Positions 26,116 through 35,128 of a stretch of DNA of 64,000 bases are shown here, piece by piece; the stretch's first letter is position 1, and the number at the start of each line of letters is the position of its first letter. A program made the position numbers and the translations under genes. The notes under the pieces are model-generated. The model was given only the letters and a program-made list of their open reading frames with translations. It was not told where the DNA came from and did not search any database. The stretch lies in the NCBI GenBank assembly GCA_903837345.1, contig CAILUG010000062.1, positions 1 through 64,000 on the forward strand, written 5' to 3'. The stretch comes from an uncultured Gammaproteobacteria bacterium (GTDB taxonomy: Bacteria > Pseudomonadota > Gammaproteobacteria > Pseudomonadales > Pseudohongiellaceae).

Positions 26116-27462
26116 TCACAAACCGCGCATCAGCGTCAGCAAGCCGTTGACGATGCCCGCTTCGGCGCAGCCTGGTTTCAGCCGCGAACTCAGCACCGTA
26201 AATACATTGCGGCCATAGGCGTCTTCGCTGGGAATGTAGCCGGTCGGCGCCGAGCCATCGGTCAGCGTGGACAACAGCGTGTGCTTGAAGGGCGATTCAC
26301 GCTTCAGGCGCTGGGCGATAGCGCTATAGACCTCGCCATCCACTGCGCCGAGGTAGATATCACCGATGCGCAACGCGCCGAGCCTGAGCGACACCTCGCC
26401 ATCATCAACATAAGTGCCCGCATAGCCGCCGCGGCCGGAATCGGTGCGCTTGCGGGCCGCACAGCTCAGCTTCGATTCGGCACCATGGATGGTTGCATCC
26501 ACCGGGGCTTTCTCGAGTGAATCCCGCATCACATGCAGGATCTCTTCACCGAGCATCTGCCCCATCGTCAGCGTCATCTGCTCCTGCTGCTTCATCAGCA
26601 CCTGCACGCGCGGATTGTTGCGATCCAGCCCCTGCCCGCCCGGCGGCATGTCGTTGCTGATGTCCTTGCCCTGTTTGGCGTAATCGGCAATGCGGATTTC
26701 GCGCAAGGCATAGGTCTGGTCAAAGAAAATCGGGTTCTGGTCGCCGGCCGCACCGCTGGTCCATAGCGCCACCGCGTCACCGCCCAGCGATTCTTCGACA
26801 TAGCGGGAGGTTGCGCCCGGAATGTCGCCGCTGATCTTGTCCAGCGTGCCGGTGAGCACGCCATGCACCGCATAGTTCGCATACACCGCAATCGGCTTGC
26901 CGGCCGCAGTCTCGACCCGCATCACCGCCACGGTCTTGTCGGACGTGCCCTGGTAGTTGGGGCCTTCCCACCAGCGATTGGTGACGGGATCGACGATGTC
27001 GCGGTTGACGTTGATGTAGGAGACCCCGGTGCCCCAGAAAATCCTGGCCGGTTCCAGTCTGGCAATCGCAGTGCGCAGACTCTGCATGATCTGGTCTTCG
27101 ATGTTGCCTTCGAGCCGGAACGGCACGCTGTGCGTGTGAGTGGCCGACAGCAGCAACTGCGCCGGCGGGATGTTGAATTCGCGGGCGGCACGCGCGCTCA
27201 CCTTCTGGTAGAGATCGGTGGGAATACCACCGGCATCAATCGCCACCAGCGCGGCGCGACTGCGGCCATTGTCCACCACCAGTGTGCGCACATAGATTTG
27301 GTCCAGCACACCGAGAAAACCGGCGGGCAACTTCGCTGCCGGCGGCGTGTAATCCACGCGCGCGGCTCCGGCCTTGAAAGCTGCGGTGGCGACTTCCGAC
27401 GGCGCTGCCGCCAGGGCCGGAATCGTGACAAGTACTGCCATTGCCAGTGCCAACAAACGCAT
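26116..27462 (-). CDS. Secreted neutral/alkaline ceramidase-like hydrolase
   Basis: A 448-aa exported protein with a signal peptide (MRLLALAMAVLVTIPALAAA). The N-terminal domain has 'AGAARVDYTPP', 'LVAIDAGGIPTDLYQKV', 'LLSATHTHSVP' and 'YANYAVHGVLTG', the His-rich pattern of zinc neutral ceramidases (PF04734-type). It is shorter than classic ceramidases (about 650 aa or more) and lacks their C-terminal domain, so a different amide substrate is possible. The ATG at 27462 has GGGAG upstream. Divergent from the next hydrolase. Confidence 0.75.
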   Translation of the reverse strand: MRLLALAMAVLVTIPALAAAPSEVATAAFKAGAARVDYTPPAAKLPAGFLGVLDQIYVRTLVVDNGRSRAALVAIDAGGIPTDLYQKVSARAAREFNIPPAQLLLSATHTHSVPFRLEGNIEDQIMQSLRTAIARLEPARIFWGTGVSYINVNRDIVDPVTNRWWEGPNYQGTSDKTVAVMRVETAAGKPIAVYANYAVHGVLTGTLDKISGDIPGATSRYVEESLGGDAVALWTSGAAGDQNPIFFDQTYALREIRIADYAKQGKDISNDMPPGGQGLDRNNPRVQVLMKQQEQMTLTMGQMLGEEILHVMRDSLEKAPVDATIHGAESKLSCAARKRTDSGRGGYAGTYVDDGEVSLRLGALRIGDIYLGAVDGEVYSAIAQRLKRESPFKHTLLSTLTDGSAPTGYIPSEDAYGRNVFTVLSSRLKPGCAEAGIVNGLLTLMRGL

Positions 27463-27638
27463 GCTGTGTTGCTCCCTCTCTGGAAAAGTGGCGAAAGCAT
27501 AGCCGTTTTCACGGTGCATGCAATCGATTGTAAACAGGGAATTGACCCCATTACCCGGAAGTGGTGTGATCATGGCCCTGTCGGGCCTGCCAAAACTGCA
27601 GTCGCTTGCGATTATTTCCACAAGAAGGAGAACCACAC

Positions 27639-28589
27639 ATGCAATTGCGGATACTGATCACCTTGCTGGCCGGATTGTGCTTAACCGGAACTGTGCTGGC
27701 GCAGCCGGCCAATGCACCGTCAACTGCGGAAATCGAAGCGATGCACAGTGCGTTGCCGGACACGCCCGGCACCGGCAAATTTCCCGCCATCAAGGAAGTG
27801 GATCCAGGCCTGCCCGGCCAGGTGATCTTCCGGCCGGCCAATCTCAAGGCGCTCGGCACCACCAAACTGGGCGTGTACGCGTTCGGCAACGGCGCCTGTA
27901 CCGACGACGCTGCCCATAACCGCCTGCACTTGCTGGAAGTTGCCTCTCACGGTTATCTGGTGATCGCGCCGGGTTCGCTCTACACCGGACCAGGTGCGAT
28001 CAAACGTCCGCCCAATCTGCCGCCGGCCGGTCCCAACGTGGTGCTGACCACTTATCAGCAACTGGGTCAGGCCATCACGTGGGCATTGGCAGAAAACCAG
28101 CGCGAAGGCAGTCCCTACCGCGGCCTGATTGATCCTGCTGCGGTTGCGGTATCGGGCTACAGCTGCGGTGGCTTGCAGGCCCTGTTCAATGCCGGCGATC
28201 CGCGCGTGCACACCATCGTGATGATGAACAGTGGTCTGTTCCCGGACGGTCCCACCACCATGGCCGGCATGACCGGCGACAAGAGTTTGCTGAAGACACT
28301 GCACACACCGATCCTGTACGTGCTCGGTGGTGACACCGACATCGCCTACAAGGCCGGCATGGACGATTTCGCGAAAATCGATCACGTGCCCGCAGTAGCG
28401 GCCAATATCAACAAGGGCCATGGCGGCACTTACTGGGAGCCGAATGGCGGCGCTGCCGCGCAACTAGTAGTGAAATGGCTGGACTGGCAATTGCGTGGCG
28501 ACCGCGAAGCCGGCCGCGCGTTCCTCGGCAACGATTGCGGGCTGTGCCGCGATCCGGCGTGGAAACTGCAAACCAAAGGGCTGCACTGA
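27639..28589 (+). CDS. Secreted alpha/beta hydrolase (dienelactone hydrolase-like)
   Basis: A 316-aa exported protein (signal peptide ending VLA-QP). The nucleophile elbow 'SGYSCGGLQ' follows 'VAVSGYS', the acid is probably in 'LYVLGGDTDIAY' and the His in 'NKGHGGTYW'. The Ser is followed by Cys, as in some poly-ester and cutinase-like enzymes. An AGAAGGAG ribosome site precedes ATG 27639. Two more exported hydrolases lie within 7 kb. Confidence 0.75.
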   Translation: MQLRILITLLAGLCLTGTVLAQPANAPSTAEIEAMHSALPDTPGTGKFPAIKEVDPGLPGQVIFRPANLKALGTTKLGVYAFGNGACTDDAAHNRLHLLEVASHGYLVIAPGSLYTGPGAIKRPPNLPPAGPNVVLTTYQQLGQAITWALAENQREGSPYRGLIDPAAVAVSGYSCGGLQALFNAGDPRVHTIVMMNSGLFPDGPTTMAGMTGDKSLLKTLHTPILYVLGGDTDIAYKAGMDDFAKIDHVPAVAANINKGHGGTYWEPNGGAAAQLVVKWLDWQLRGDREAGRAFLGNDCGLCRDPAWKLQTKGLH

Positions 28590-28645
28590 GTCCACTGCTT
28601 GTTGCCGAATACTGCCCGCCTGGTGGCAGCAGGTTCTGTGTGAAA

Positions 28646-30247
28646 ATGATGTACATGAAACAGGTTGAAACGAAATTGCCGTTGCTGGCCACCATGCTGG
28701 CGACCGTGTTGCTGACAATGTCGCTGTCATTGCCGGCACTGGCTGATGCCCGCCTGGCGATGGCGGCGAAGGAACGCGATCTCGACAGCGTGCGCTTGTT
28801 GCTGGCCGAGCGCGGCGCCGATGTCAACGCGCTTGGCCCCTACGCAACACCGGCGCTGCACTGGATCGTCCGCATCGAGGATCACGAACTGGCGCGGCGA
28901 CTGCTCGAAGCCGGCGCCGATCCCAATCTGCGCACCGGCCTCGACGTGAGTGCGCTCAGTATCGCGATTGAAAATGGCGATGCCGACATGGTGCAGCTGT
29001 TGCTCAGGCACAAGGCCGATGTGCATCAGCCCGACCGCACCAGCGAAACCCCGCTGATGCAGGCCGCCCGCACCGGCTCGGCGGACATCGTACGGATGCT
29101 GCTGGCGCAAGGTGCGAAAGTCGATGTGCGTGAACCGCAAAACCAGCAGACGGCACTGATGATCGGTGTGCGCTCGGGCTCTGCCGGCGTCGTCAAGCTG
29201 CTGCTGGCAGCCGGCGCAGATGTAAATGTGCAGAGCAAGATTGGCGAAATACCGCGGTTCCGGTTGCCGAGTGAAAGCGCCGCCTCCAAAGGCGTGGGCG
29301 TCAATCGCGGCGGCTGGCCCGAGCGTGGCCAGCGTGCGCCGGTGGGTGGCGCCAAGACACCCTTGCTGTATGCCACGCGCAAAGGCGATCTCGCCATTAC
29401 ACAATTGTTGGTGGCCGCTGGCGCCAACATCGAACAGACCGATGCCAACGGCGTCACGCCTTTGCTCAACACGGTGCTCAATGCCACGGTGACCAGCCAG
29501 CCCGATCACAAGACCCAACACCTCGACGTGGCTTACTACCTGATCGAACACGGCGCCAACATCAATGCCAGTGACTGGTACGGCGAGACGCCGCTGTGGG
29601 CCGCAGTTGATCTGCGCGATCTCGATGTGTCGGGTCCCACCCGTGACAACGGCATCGATCGCGCCGCAGCCTTCACGCTGATCAAGACCTTGCTGGAACA
29701 TGGTGCCGATCCGAACGCGCGTATCAAGGAATTGCCGCCCGATCATCGCTGGGTGACGCGCCTGGGCAGTTTGTCGTGGGTGGATTTCACCGAGCAGACC
29801 GCCTTTCTGCGCGCGGCGCTGTCCGGCGACGTGTCGACGATGAAGCTGCTGGTGGCGCATGGGGCCGATCCCAACATCACGACCTTCACCGGCAGCACGC
29901 CGCTGATGGCGGCCGCCGGCGTCAACTGGACTGTCAGCCAGACTTACGATGAAGGCGCCGATGCGCTGCTGGAAGCAGTGAAGCTGGCGCATGAATTGGG
30001 CAACGATGTGAATGCGCAGAACGCGCTGGGCTTTGCCGCCATTCACGGTGCGGCCAATCGCGGCTCTGACAACATTATTCGCTGGCTCGCCGCCAACGGC
30101 GCCAGGCTCGACATCGCCGACAAGGTCGGGCGCACGCCCGTGACCTGGGCGCACGGCGTCTTCCTGGCCACCCACCCGCCGGTGGATCGTCCGCAAACGG
30201 TGGCGTTGCTGGAAACTCTGATGGCGTCGCCCACCCGGGACAAGTGA
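28646..30247 (+). CDS. Exported ankyrin-repeat protein
   Basis: A 533-aa protein with a signal peptide (ending LPA-LA-DA) followed by about ten ankyrin repeats, for example 'DLDSVRLLLAERGADVNALG', 'ELARRLLEAGADPNLRTG', 'ITQLLVAAGANIEQTDANG' and 'TMKLLVAHGADPNITTFTG'. Ankyrin arrays mediate protein binding. A periplasmic one next to secreted hydrolases may scaffold or protect against their products; that is inference. Three in-frame ATGs (28646, 28649, 28655) are possible starts, with no clear Shine-Dalgarno sequence. Confidence 0.88.
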   Translation: MMYMKQVETKLPLLATMLATVLLTMSLSLPALADARLAMAAKERDLDSVRLLLAERGADVNALGPYATPALHWIVRIEDHELARRLLEAGADPNLRTGLDVSALSIAIENGDADMVQLLLRHKADVHQPDRTSETPLMQAARTGSADIVRMLLAQGAKVDVREPQNQQTALMIGVRSGSAGVVKLLLAAGADVNVQSKIGEIPRFRLPSESAASKGVGVNRGGWPERGQRAPVGGAKTPLLYATRKGDLAITQLLVAAGANIEQTDANGVTPLLNTVLNATVTSQPDHKTQHLDVAYYLIEHGANINASDWYGETPLWAAVDLRDLDVSGPTRDNGIDRAAAFTLIKTLLEHGADPNARIKELPPDHRWVTRLGSLSWVDFTEQTAFLRAALSGDVSTMKLLVAHGADPNITTFTGSTPLMAAAGVNWTVSQTYDEGADALLEAVKLAHELGNDVNAQNALGFAAIHGAANRGSDNIIRWLAANGARLDIADKVGRTPVTWAHGVFLATHPPVDRPQTVALLETLMASPTRDK

Positions 30248-30308
30248 AGCAGAAGCCGAAGACGATCTGGTACGATAAACATCCAATGACAAAGCGAGGA
30301 AGCCCACA

Positions 30309-30860
30309 ATGAAAACAACGGTAGCCTGTCAATCACGCCTTTGGAGTTTGCTGTGTCTCATGTTATGCGCCACGCCAGCCTGGGCCGATGACCAAAGCGA
30401 ACTGCTGGATCGTCTGCAGATCATGGAGCTGCAGTCACGTTATGCGCTGGCGCACGACCTGACCGATCCTGCCGGCTATGCGGCAGTGTTTACTGCGGAT
30501 GCTGAACTGGTCGGCAGCGGCGGCAAAGTGCTGGCCAAAGGCACCGAACAGCTGCGTGCGATGACCGCCAATGATCGCAAACGCCTCAACGGCGGCCTGC
30601 CGGAGAATGTGCGCTCCTACGGCGTGATGCGTCATGTCGTCACCAATTCGGTGGTCGATATCACCGGGCGCGACACTGCCACCGGCCAATGCTACGTGCT
30701 CTCGATCGCCAACAATAAAGGCCATGGCCCTGAAATCCTGAGCATTGGCCGCTATGAGGATCGCTACCGCAAGGTAAACGGCAAATGGCTGATCGCCCGC
30801 CGCGAGATTGTCAGTGACATGGGCAACGACGCGCTGGCCGCACAGGTTTTTGGCAAGTAA
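30309..30860 (+). CDS. Secreted SnoaL/NTF2-like protein
   Basis: A 183-aa exported protein (signal peptide ending AWA-DD) with one NTF2-like (SnoaL-4) domain: 'DRLQIMELQSRYALAHD', 'YAAVFTADAELVGSGG', and a final 'YRKVNGKWLIARREI'. The fold is used by small enzymes such as isomerases and hydratases, or simply for ligand binding. A relative with the same C-terminal phrase is at 37652-38242. It follows the ankyrin gene by 61 bp on the same strand. Confidence 0.8.
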   Translation: MKTTVACQSRLWSLLCLMLCATPAWADDQSELLDRLQIMELQSRYALAHDLTDPAGYAAVFTADAELVGSGGKVLAKGTEQLRAMTANDRKRLNGGLPENVRSYGVMRHVVTNSVVDITGRDTATGQCYVLSIANNKGHGPEILSIGRYEDRYRKVNGKWLIARREIVSDMGNDALAAQVFGK

Positions 30861-30881
30861 ACAGTACCTGCCGGCGCCGCC

Positions 30882-31748
30882 TCACTTGCGTTTCGGGGCC
30901 GCCGGCGCTTCACACACCACCTTCGACAATTCCTCGCCCTTGCCTTCATGCTGGATGCAGACAGGGCGCAGGTAGTCTTCCTCGAACACCATGCCGGAGA
31001 AATTGTCTTCGCGCGGGTTCTCTTCGCAATCGAATTCGATGGGCTGCTGACCATTCACCCAGCTCCACTCGCGATGCAGTAGTACCGGTTTGGTGAAGGT
31101 GGCCGGGTCGTCCAGCGTGATGTCGATGGAAAGGGTCTTGCCGTCAGCGCTCTTGCTGATGCGCTGCGTCATGTGCATCGCCGTGGAATGCAGCGCATTG
31201 TCGAGCACACCGCGCCCGTTGTAACCGATGGTGTCGACTACCAGCACATCACCTTCCCAGTGTGCGATCGAATCGCCGCCGTAGCTGGGCTTCAGATCGG
31301 CAGGATGCGCAGCGGCGAAATACACCTGGCGGATATCGCGTATCTCGTCCATCACGACAAACACCATCTTGTCCTTGTTCTGCAATACATAAATCGGCGC
31401 GATGGGACCGACCGCCTGGTTGACACCGGTGGGGCGGCACATGATGTGGGGCGTGGCCAGCTGCGTGCCGGCTGCCGACATCGCAAGGGCGTGGTCAACG
31501 CGCGCTTGCGCCTTTGGCGTGAACGAAACACCGGTGCCCAGATAGAACGCCATCAATACACCTGGCACGCGCTTGACGCGCCAAAGACCGCTGAAATCGT
31601 GCGCGTCGGTATTGGGTTCATAGCCGGGAATGGCGCGAGCTTCTGTAGGCGCAGGACCGTTGGCAGCCTGCAGACTGACGCTGGCTGTCAGTGTGGCGAA
31701 CGCGAAAATGGCACAGCACATGCGGGCACGTACCGGGTGCGGTTTCAT
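30882..31748 (-). CDS. Secreted protein of the 'HW..DTLVVDT' family, member B
   Basis: A 288-aa exported protein (signal peptide ending SLQ-AA). It shares 'GGDSIAHWEGDVLVVDTIGY' and 'LDDPATFTKPVLLHREW' with member A, and ends in a Cys-containing region ('EFDCEENPRE', 'PVCIQHEGKG', 'VVCEAP'). It is the third gene of an operon: its ATG shares one base with the TGA of the preceding gene, so translation is coupled. Function unknown. The tight link with DUF6152 and member C suggests a joint periplasmic role. Confidence 0.75.
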   Translation of the reverse strand: MKPHPVRARMCCAIFAFATLTASVSLQAANGPAPTEARAIPGYEPNTDAHDFSGLWRVKRVPGVLMAFYLGTGVSFTPKAQARVDHALAMSAAGTQLATPHIMCRPTGVNQAVGPIAPIYVLQNKDKMVFVVMDEIRDIRQVYFAAAHPADLKPSYGGDSIAHWEGDVLVVDTIGYNGRGVLDNALHSTAMHMTQRISKSADGKTLSIDITLDDPATFTKPVLLHREWSWVNGQQPIEFDCEENPREDNFSGMVFEEDYLRPVCIQHEGKGEELSKVVCEAPAAPKRK

Positions 31749-32464
31749 CACAGTGGCGCTCCCCCCTGGTTGATACGATCCAGGCACACGTCTTCCTGCA
31801 GACGCGCACCCCGCTGGCGCTGATAGGTCACCAGGGTTTCCCAGGCTTGCGAGAAAGTCTGCGGGTCCTCGAAGCGAATGCGGTTTTCCAGCGTGTTGGC
31901 GTCGCGCAGCCGCAGGTGTTCAGTCATCACCAGCTTGTCGCTGTGTGGCAGCCCTGCATGGTCCATGATGTTCTCGTGCATGAGGCCTTTGGTTTGTACA
32001 ACCAGCGTGTTGTCATTCTCCCAATGGCCACTGGGGACTCCGAGCGACAGTGGATAGTAGAGTTCCGGCTCTGCGCCACTCATGTCCACCAGGCGTACCC
32101 AGCGATTCCACTCGAAGAAAAAACCCACCTGACGGCGATCCACCATGATTTCGAAAGGACGCGCTTCCAGCAACAGCCTCGGCAAGCCCACCGCAGCACA
32201 CCAGGTGGCGCGGTCGAAAGAGCTGTCGCCGCTCTGGCGACTGCGCTGGTGTTGTTCGTAAACGGCTTTGGCCGCCGGCAACAGCGGTGGCGCTTTCCCG
32301 TCGGCGGTTTGCAGCGCGGTGATGGCGCCTTTGATCAACCAGACACCATTGAGATCTTCCCGCGCAAAGCCGGCCGCGGCGCTAGTGATCGGCAGTAGCG
32401 CAAGACAACTGAGCAGCAAGGTTCGCATTGGCTTGACCGCTTGGCGGAGGTGCTTTTCCATCAT
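31748..32464 (-). CDS. Secreted protein of the 'HW..DTLVVDT' family, divergent member C
   Basis: A 238-aa exported protein. 'VPSGHWENDNTLVVQTKGL' followed by 'HSDKLVMTEHLRLRD' and 'RFEDPQTFSQAWETL' align by eye with members A and B, though the core is more changed (Gln for Asp in VVDT). The first ATG (32464) overlaps the stop of the DUF6152 gene by 4 bp; an internal ATG at 32428 would start right at the signal peptide (MRTLLLSCLALLPITSA). Middle gene of the three-gene operon. Confidence 0.7.
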   Translation of the reverse strand: MMEKHLRQAVKPMRTLLLSCLALLPITSAAAGFAREDLNGVWLIKGAITALQTADGKAPPLLPAAKAVYEQHQRSRQSGDSSFDRATWCAAVGLPRLLLEARPFEIMVDRRQVGFFFEWNRWVRLVDMSGAEPELYYPLSLGVPSGHWENDNTLVVQTKGLMHENIMDHAGLPHSDKLVMTEHLRLRDANTLENRIRFEDPQTFSQAWETLVTYQRQRGARLQEDVCLDRINQGGAPL

Positions 32465-32922
32465 TGCTGCCCTTGAGTAGTTCCCAGCAACGGAGGCGCG
32501 GGAACCTTGGTCATATCCTCTACCGAGGGCCCTGTGTAGATGCGTGGAGCAACGCCGGGCAACACATCGCCCGACGGCAGCCGTATGTACATCAAGGTGC
32601 CACGCGGACTGCCATTCTTCGATGGGCAGTACACCACCGTCACCTTGTCACCGGCCACGACGCTCTCCTTGCGCCAGCCGAGACGGATATTGAACACAGG
32701 GGCGCCCATTTCGAAACCGAATTCGATTTCCTTGCCAGAGGCATCAGGCACCAGCACCTGCACCCAGGAGTGTGGATTGGTCCACTGCAACTCCTTCACT
32801 TTGCCGGTGACGGCATAGGCGCGTGTGTAATCGAATTCGACAATGGAATGATGGGCATAGAGCGCCGGGGCTATCACCAGCAGCCACCAGGCCAGCCCGG
32901 TCTGTAACAGGCGATGTCTCAT
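32461..32922 (-). CDS. DUF6152 family secreted protein
   Basis: A 153-aa exported protein whose mature form starts 'HHSIVEFDYTRAYAVTGKVK', then 'ELQWTNPHSWVQV' and 'YCPSKNGSPRGTLMYIRLPSG'. This is the DUF6152 pattern: a small OB-like beta barrel with His at its N-terminus and an Asn-Pro-His motif that could bind metal. Function is not known. It is the promoter-proximal gene of the operon with members C and B of the secreted family. Confidence 0.85.
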   Translation of the reverse strand: MRHRLLQTGLAWWLLVIAPALYAHHSIVEFDYTRAYAVTGKVKELQWTNPHSWVQVLVPDASGKEIEFGFEMGAPVFNIRLGWRKESVVAGDKVTVVYCPSKNGSPRGTLMYIRLPSGDVLPGVAPRIYTGPSVEDMTKVPAPPLLGTTQGQQ

Positions 32923-33131
32923 TCACGCTTCCTTTGCGTGTGCATGTGGCGGCATTGCACCATGGTGCGCTTGATCGAACGAATCCAAAGTATTGATTGA
33001 TCAGCATCCGGAGATGTTATGGGAGCGGGAATGTGCATACACCAAGGGACAGCAGCATACTTCTGATGAGCGTGATATCGTAGAACGCCGTTACTTTCAG
33101 GTAGCACATCGACAAATCTGGACATCCCCGC

Positions 33132-33191
33132 GCCATCGAAACCGCCATCGAAACCGCCATCGAAACCGCCATCGAAACCACTATTGAAAGG
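33132..33191 (+). repeat. 12-bp tandem repeat in front of an esterase gene
   Basis: GCCATCGAAACC is repeated four times exactly (33132-33179), followed by a fifth changed copy that merges with the GAAAGGAG ribosome site of the gene at 33201. Copy-number change here would alter the spacing between promoter and ribosome site. Confidence 0.9.
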
Positions 33192-33200
33192 AGTGCAGCA

Positions 33201-34100
33201 ATGAGTCTGAAGTCGGAAACAAAAAAACTGGTTTGCCTCGGCATGGGGCTTGCACTGTCACTGCTGGCATCAATCGCGCCGGCCCAGCCTGAAGGCACAC
33301 CGATGCCGCCGGGCATCCGCTGGGGGTCCGAGGTCAAGCCCGAAAAGGGTGTGGAGATCCGCAGCTACAAATTCGAGCCGACCGGTGAAATGCTGCCGTA
33401 TGCAGTGTACGTGTCCTCGAAGATCAAGCCCGGCGACAAGGCGCCGCTCATCATCGCCTTGCGCGGTTTCACCGGCACTACGCTGACCATCGTGCGCGGC
33501 ACGGCGGTGGATCTGGCTGAAGCCGGCGGCTACATCCTGGTGGGAGCCATCGGCTACAACAACCGCGCCGGTTTCGGTGTCACCGCACTACCGCCGCGCC
33601 CGCCAGCCACTGGTGCCATACCGCCAGCGCCTGCAGCCGACCGGCCGCAGCCGCCGATGGTGGGTGGCACCGCCGAAACCGATCCGGCCAGGATCACCGC
33701 CTACAGTGAGCAGGATGTCATGAACGTGCTGGCGATGGTGCGCAAGGAATTCAGCATCGACGACAAGCGCATCTACCTGGTGGGCCACTCGCAAGGCGGT
33801 GGCGGCGCGCGTCATATCGCCGAGAAATACCCGCAAATATGGGCCGGCGTTGCGCTGCTGGCACCAGCGTTGTTCAACGTGGAGCTGACGGAGAAATCCA
33901 ATCTGCTGCACATCCCGGTTCTGCTGGCAGTAGGTGACAAGGACAGCCTGGCTGAGGGCACCAAAAATTTCAGCGACAAACTGGCCGCGCTCAAAGGCAA
34001 GGCCGAGTTCAAGCTGTACCCAGGCGTCGACCACGGCACTGTCATCCTCGGCAGCATGCCCGATGTATTCAAGTTCTTCGGGCAACACGTGAAGAACTAG
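33201..34100 (+). CDS. Secreted alpha/beta hydrolase (polyhydroxybutyrate depolymerase/esterase-like)
   Basis: A 299-aa exported protein (signal peptide ending APA-QP). The nucleophile is Ser in 'LVGHSQGGGGARH', the acid probably Asp in 'LLAVGDKDSL' and the His in 'YPGVDHGTVILG'. This pattern fits carboxylesterases of the LpqC/PHB-depolymerase type. A Pro-rich loop near 130-155 is unusual. It has a clear GAAAGGAG ribosome site and a 12-bp tandem repeat immediately upstream. Divergent from the DUF6152 operon. Confidence 0.8.
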   Translation: MSLKSETKKLVCLGMGLALSLLASIAPAQPEGTPMPPGIRWGSEVKPEKGVEIRSYKFEPTGEMLPYAVYVSSKIKPGDKAPLIIALRGFTGTTLTIVRGTAVDLAEAGGYILVGAIGYNNRAGFGVTALPPRPPATGAIPPAPAADRPQPPMVGGTAETDPARITAYSEQDVMNVLAMVRKEFSIDDKRIYLVGHSQGGGGARHIAEKYPQIWAGVALLAPALFNVELTEKSNLLHIPVLLAVGDKDSLAEGTKNFSDKLAALKGKAEFKLYPGVDHGTVILGSMPDVFKFFGQHVKN

Positions 34101-34109
34101 TGCAGTAAT

Positions 34110-35063
34110 TCAAACCACCAGCCCGCCGGGTATCGATTTGGGAAAACGTTTGCAGGTTTCTGCATAAACGTCGGCAGGCAGCGGACCTCTGGCGGCAACC
34201 TTTACATTGGCAAGCAGATGCTCCGGATTGGCGGTGCCGACGATGGTGGTCGTCATATCCGGATTGCTGAGCGTGAAGCGCAGCATGAATTCCATCGGCG
34301 TCATCCCCTGCAGCAGATCATCGACTCTGGTTTCGCTCCATAACTTGCGACGCGCCCGAAACGCCGGCTGCAAAAATGGAGGATAGTCATTGATCAGCGC
34401 GGCATCCTTGACCATGACACCGCGCGCGACACCGCCACGGATAATCACCCCGACATTATTGAGCCTGGCCTGATGGATCAGGTCTTCATGATCGCGTTCA
34501 ACCAGCGAATACGGACACTGGATCACATCGAATACGTTCATCGCGATATGGTCGGCCAGATGCGGAATATTGCCGGAGATACCGATGAATCGTAGTTTGC
34601 CCTCGCCTTTCAGCTTGAGCAGTTCCGCGATCGAATCATGCGCTTCCAGTTCGGCCCGTGACGGACTCAGATGAAACTGCACGAGATCGAGATGGTCGGT
34701 GCGCAGGCGCCGCAGGCTTTGCTCAACACCGGCGCGCACATTGCCACAACTGAAATCATGCGGCTTGCGCAACTCGTGCGACACATCCACTGCTTCGACC
34801 GGACAACCGCATTTGCTGGCCAGAAAAAATTCGCCGCGCCGCTGCGCCAGATGTTCACCAATCAAGGCCTCGGCGTAACCATAATCCGGTGAGGTATCGA
34901 TAAAGTTGATGCCGTTGTCCAGCACCGCATTGAGGATGGTGCTGGCCTGTTGCGAAGTCAGCCGCGGAAAATGATCAGTGCCGCGCAGCTCCATGGAGCC
35001 AAAGCCCAGTTTGGTGACATTCAGACCGGTGCGACCGAGTATTGATGTTGGTAGTTGGTGCAT
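34110..35063 (-). CDS. Aldo/keto reductase
   Basis: A 317-aa cytoplasmic NADPH-dependent oxidoreductase. The catalytic tetrad is present: Asp56 in 'NFIDTSPDYGYAE', Tyr61 or Tyr63, Lys84 in 'LASKCG' and His131 in 'LVQFHL'. It starts with the family signature 'LGRTGLNVTKLGFG'. AGGAG lies 10 nt before the ATG. It is convergent with the esterase gene, so a link to the secreted hydrolases is only by position. Confidence 0.9.
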   Translation of the reverse strand: MHQLPTSILGRTGLNVTKLGFGSMELRGTDHFPRLTSQQASTILNAVLDNGINFIDTSPDYGYAEALIGEHLAQRRGEFFLASKCGCPVEAVDVSHELRKPHDFSCGNVRAGVEQSLRRLRTDHLDLVQFHLSPSRAELEAHDSIAELLKLKGEGKLRFIGISGNIPHLADHIAMNVFDVIQCPYSLVERDHEDLIHQARLNNVGVIIRGGVARGVMVKDAALINDYPPFLQPAFRARRKLWSETRVDDLLQGMTPMEFMLRFTLSNPDMTTTIVGTANPEHLLANVKVAARGPLPADVYAETCKRFPKSIPGGLVV

Positions 35064-35128
35064 CGTTATTTACTCCTGCTCTGGAAATAGGCACCATCAT
35101 AGGCCCAACCCAACCGGAGTGTTAAGAC

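Noticed and set aside
28727-30307. Long minus-strand open frame opposite the ankyrin gene
   Set aside because: Antisense shadow; the plus strand gives a signal peptide and clear ankyrin repeats.
33132-33191. Short direct repeats as a CRISPR or plasmid iteron
   Set aside because: Only 12 bp, head to tail without spacers, no cas or rep gene near.
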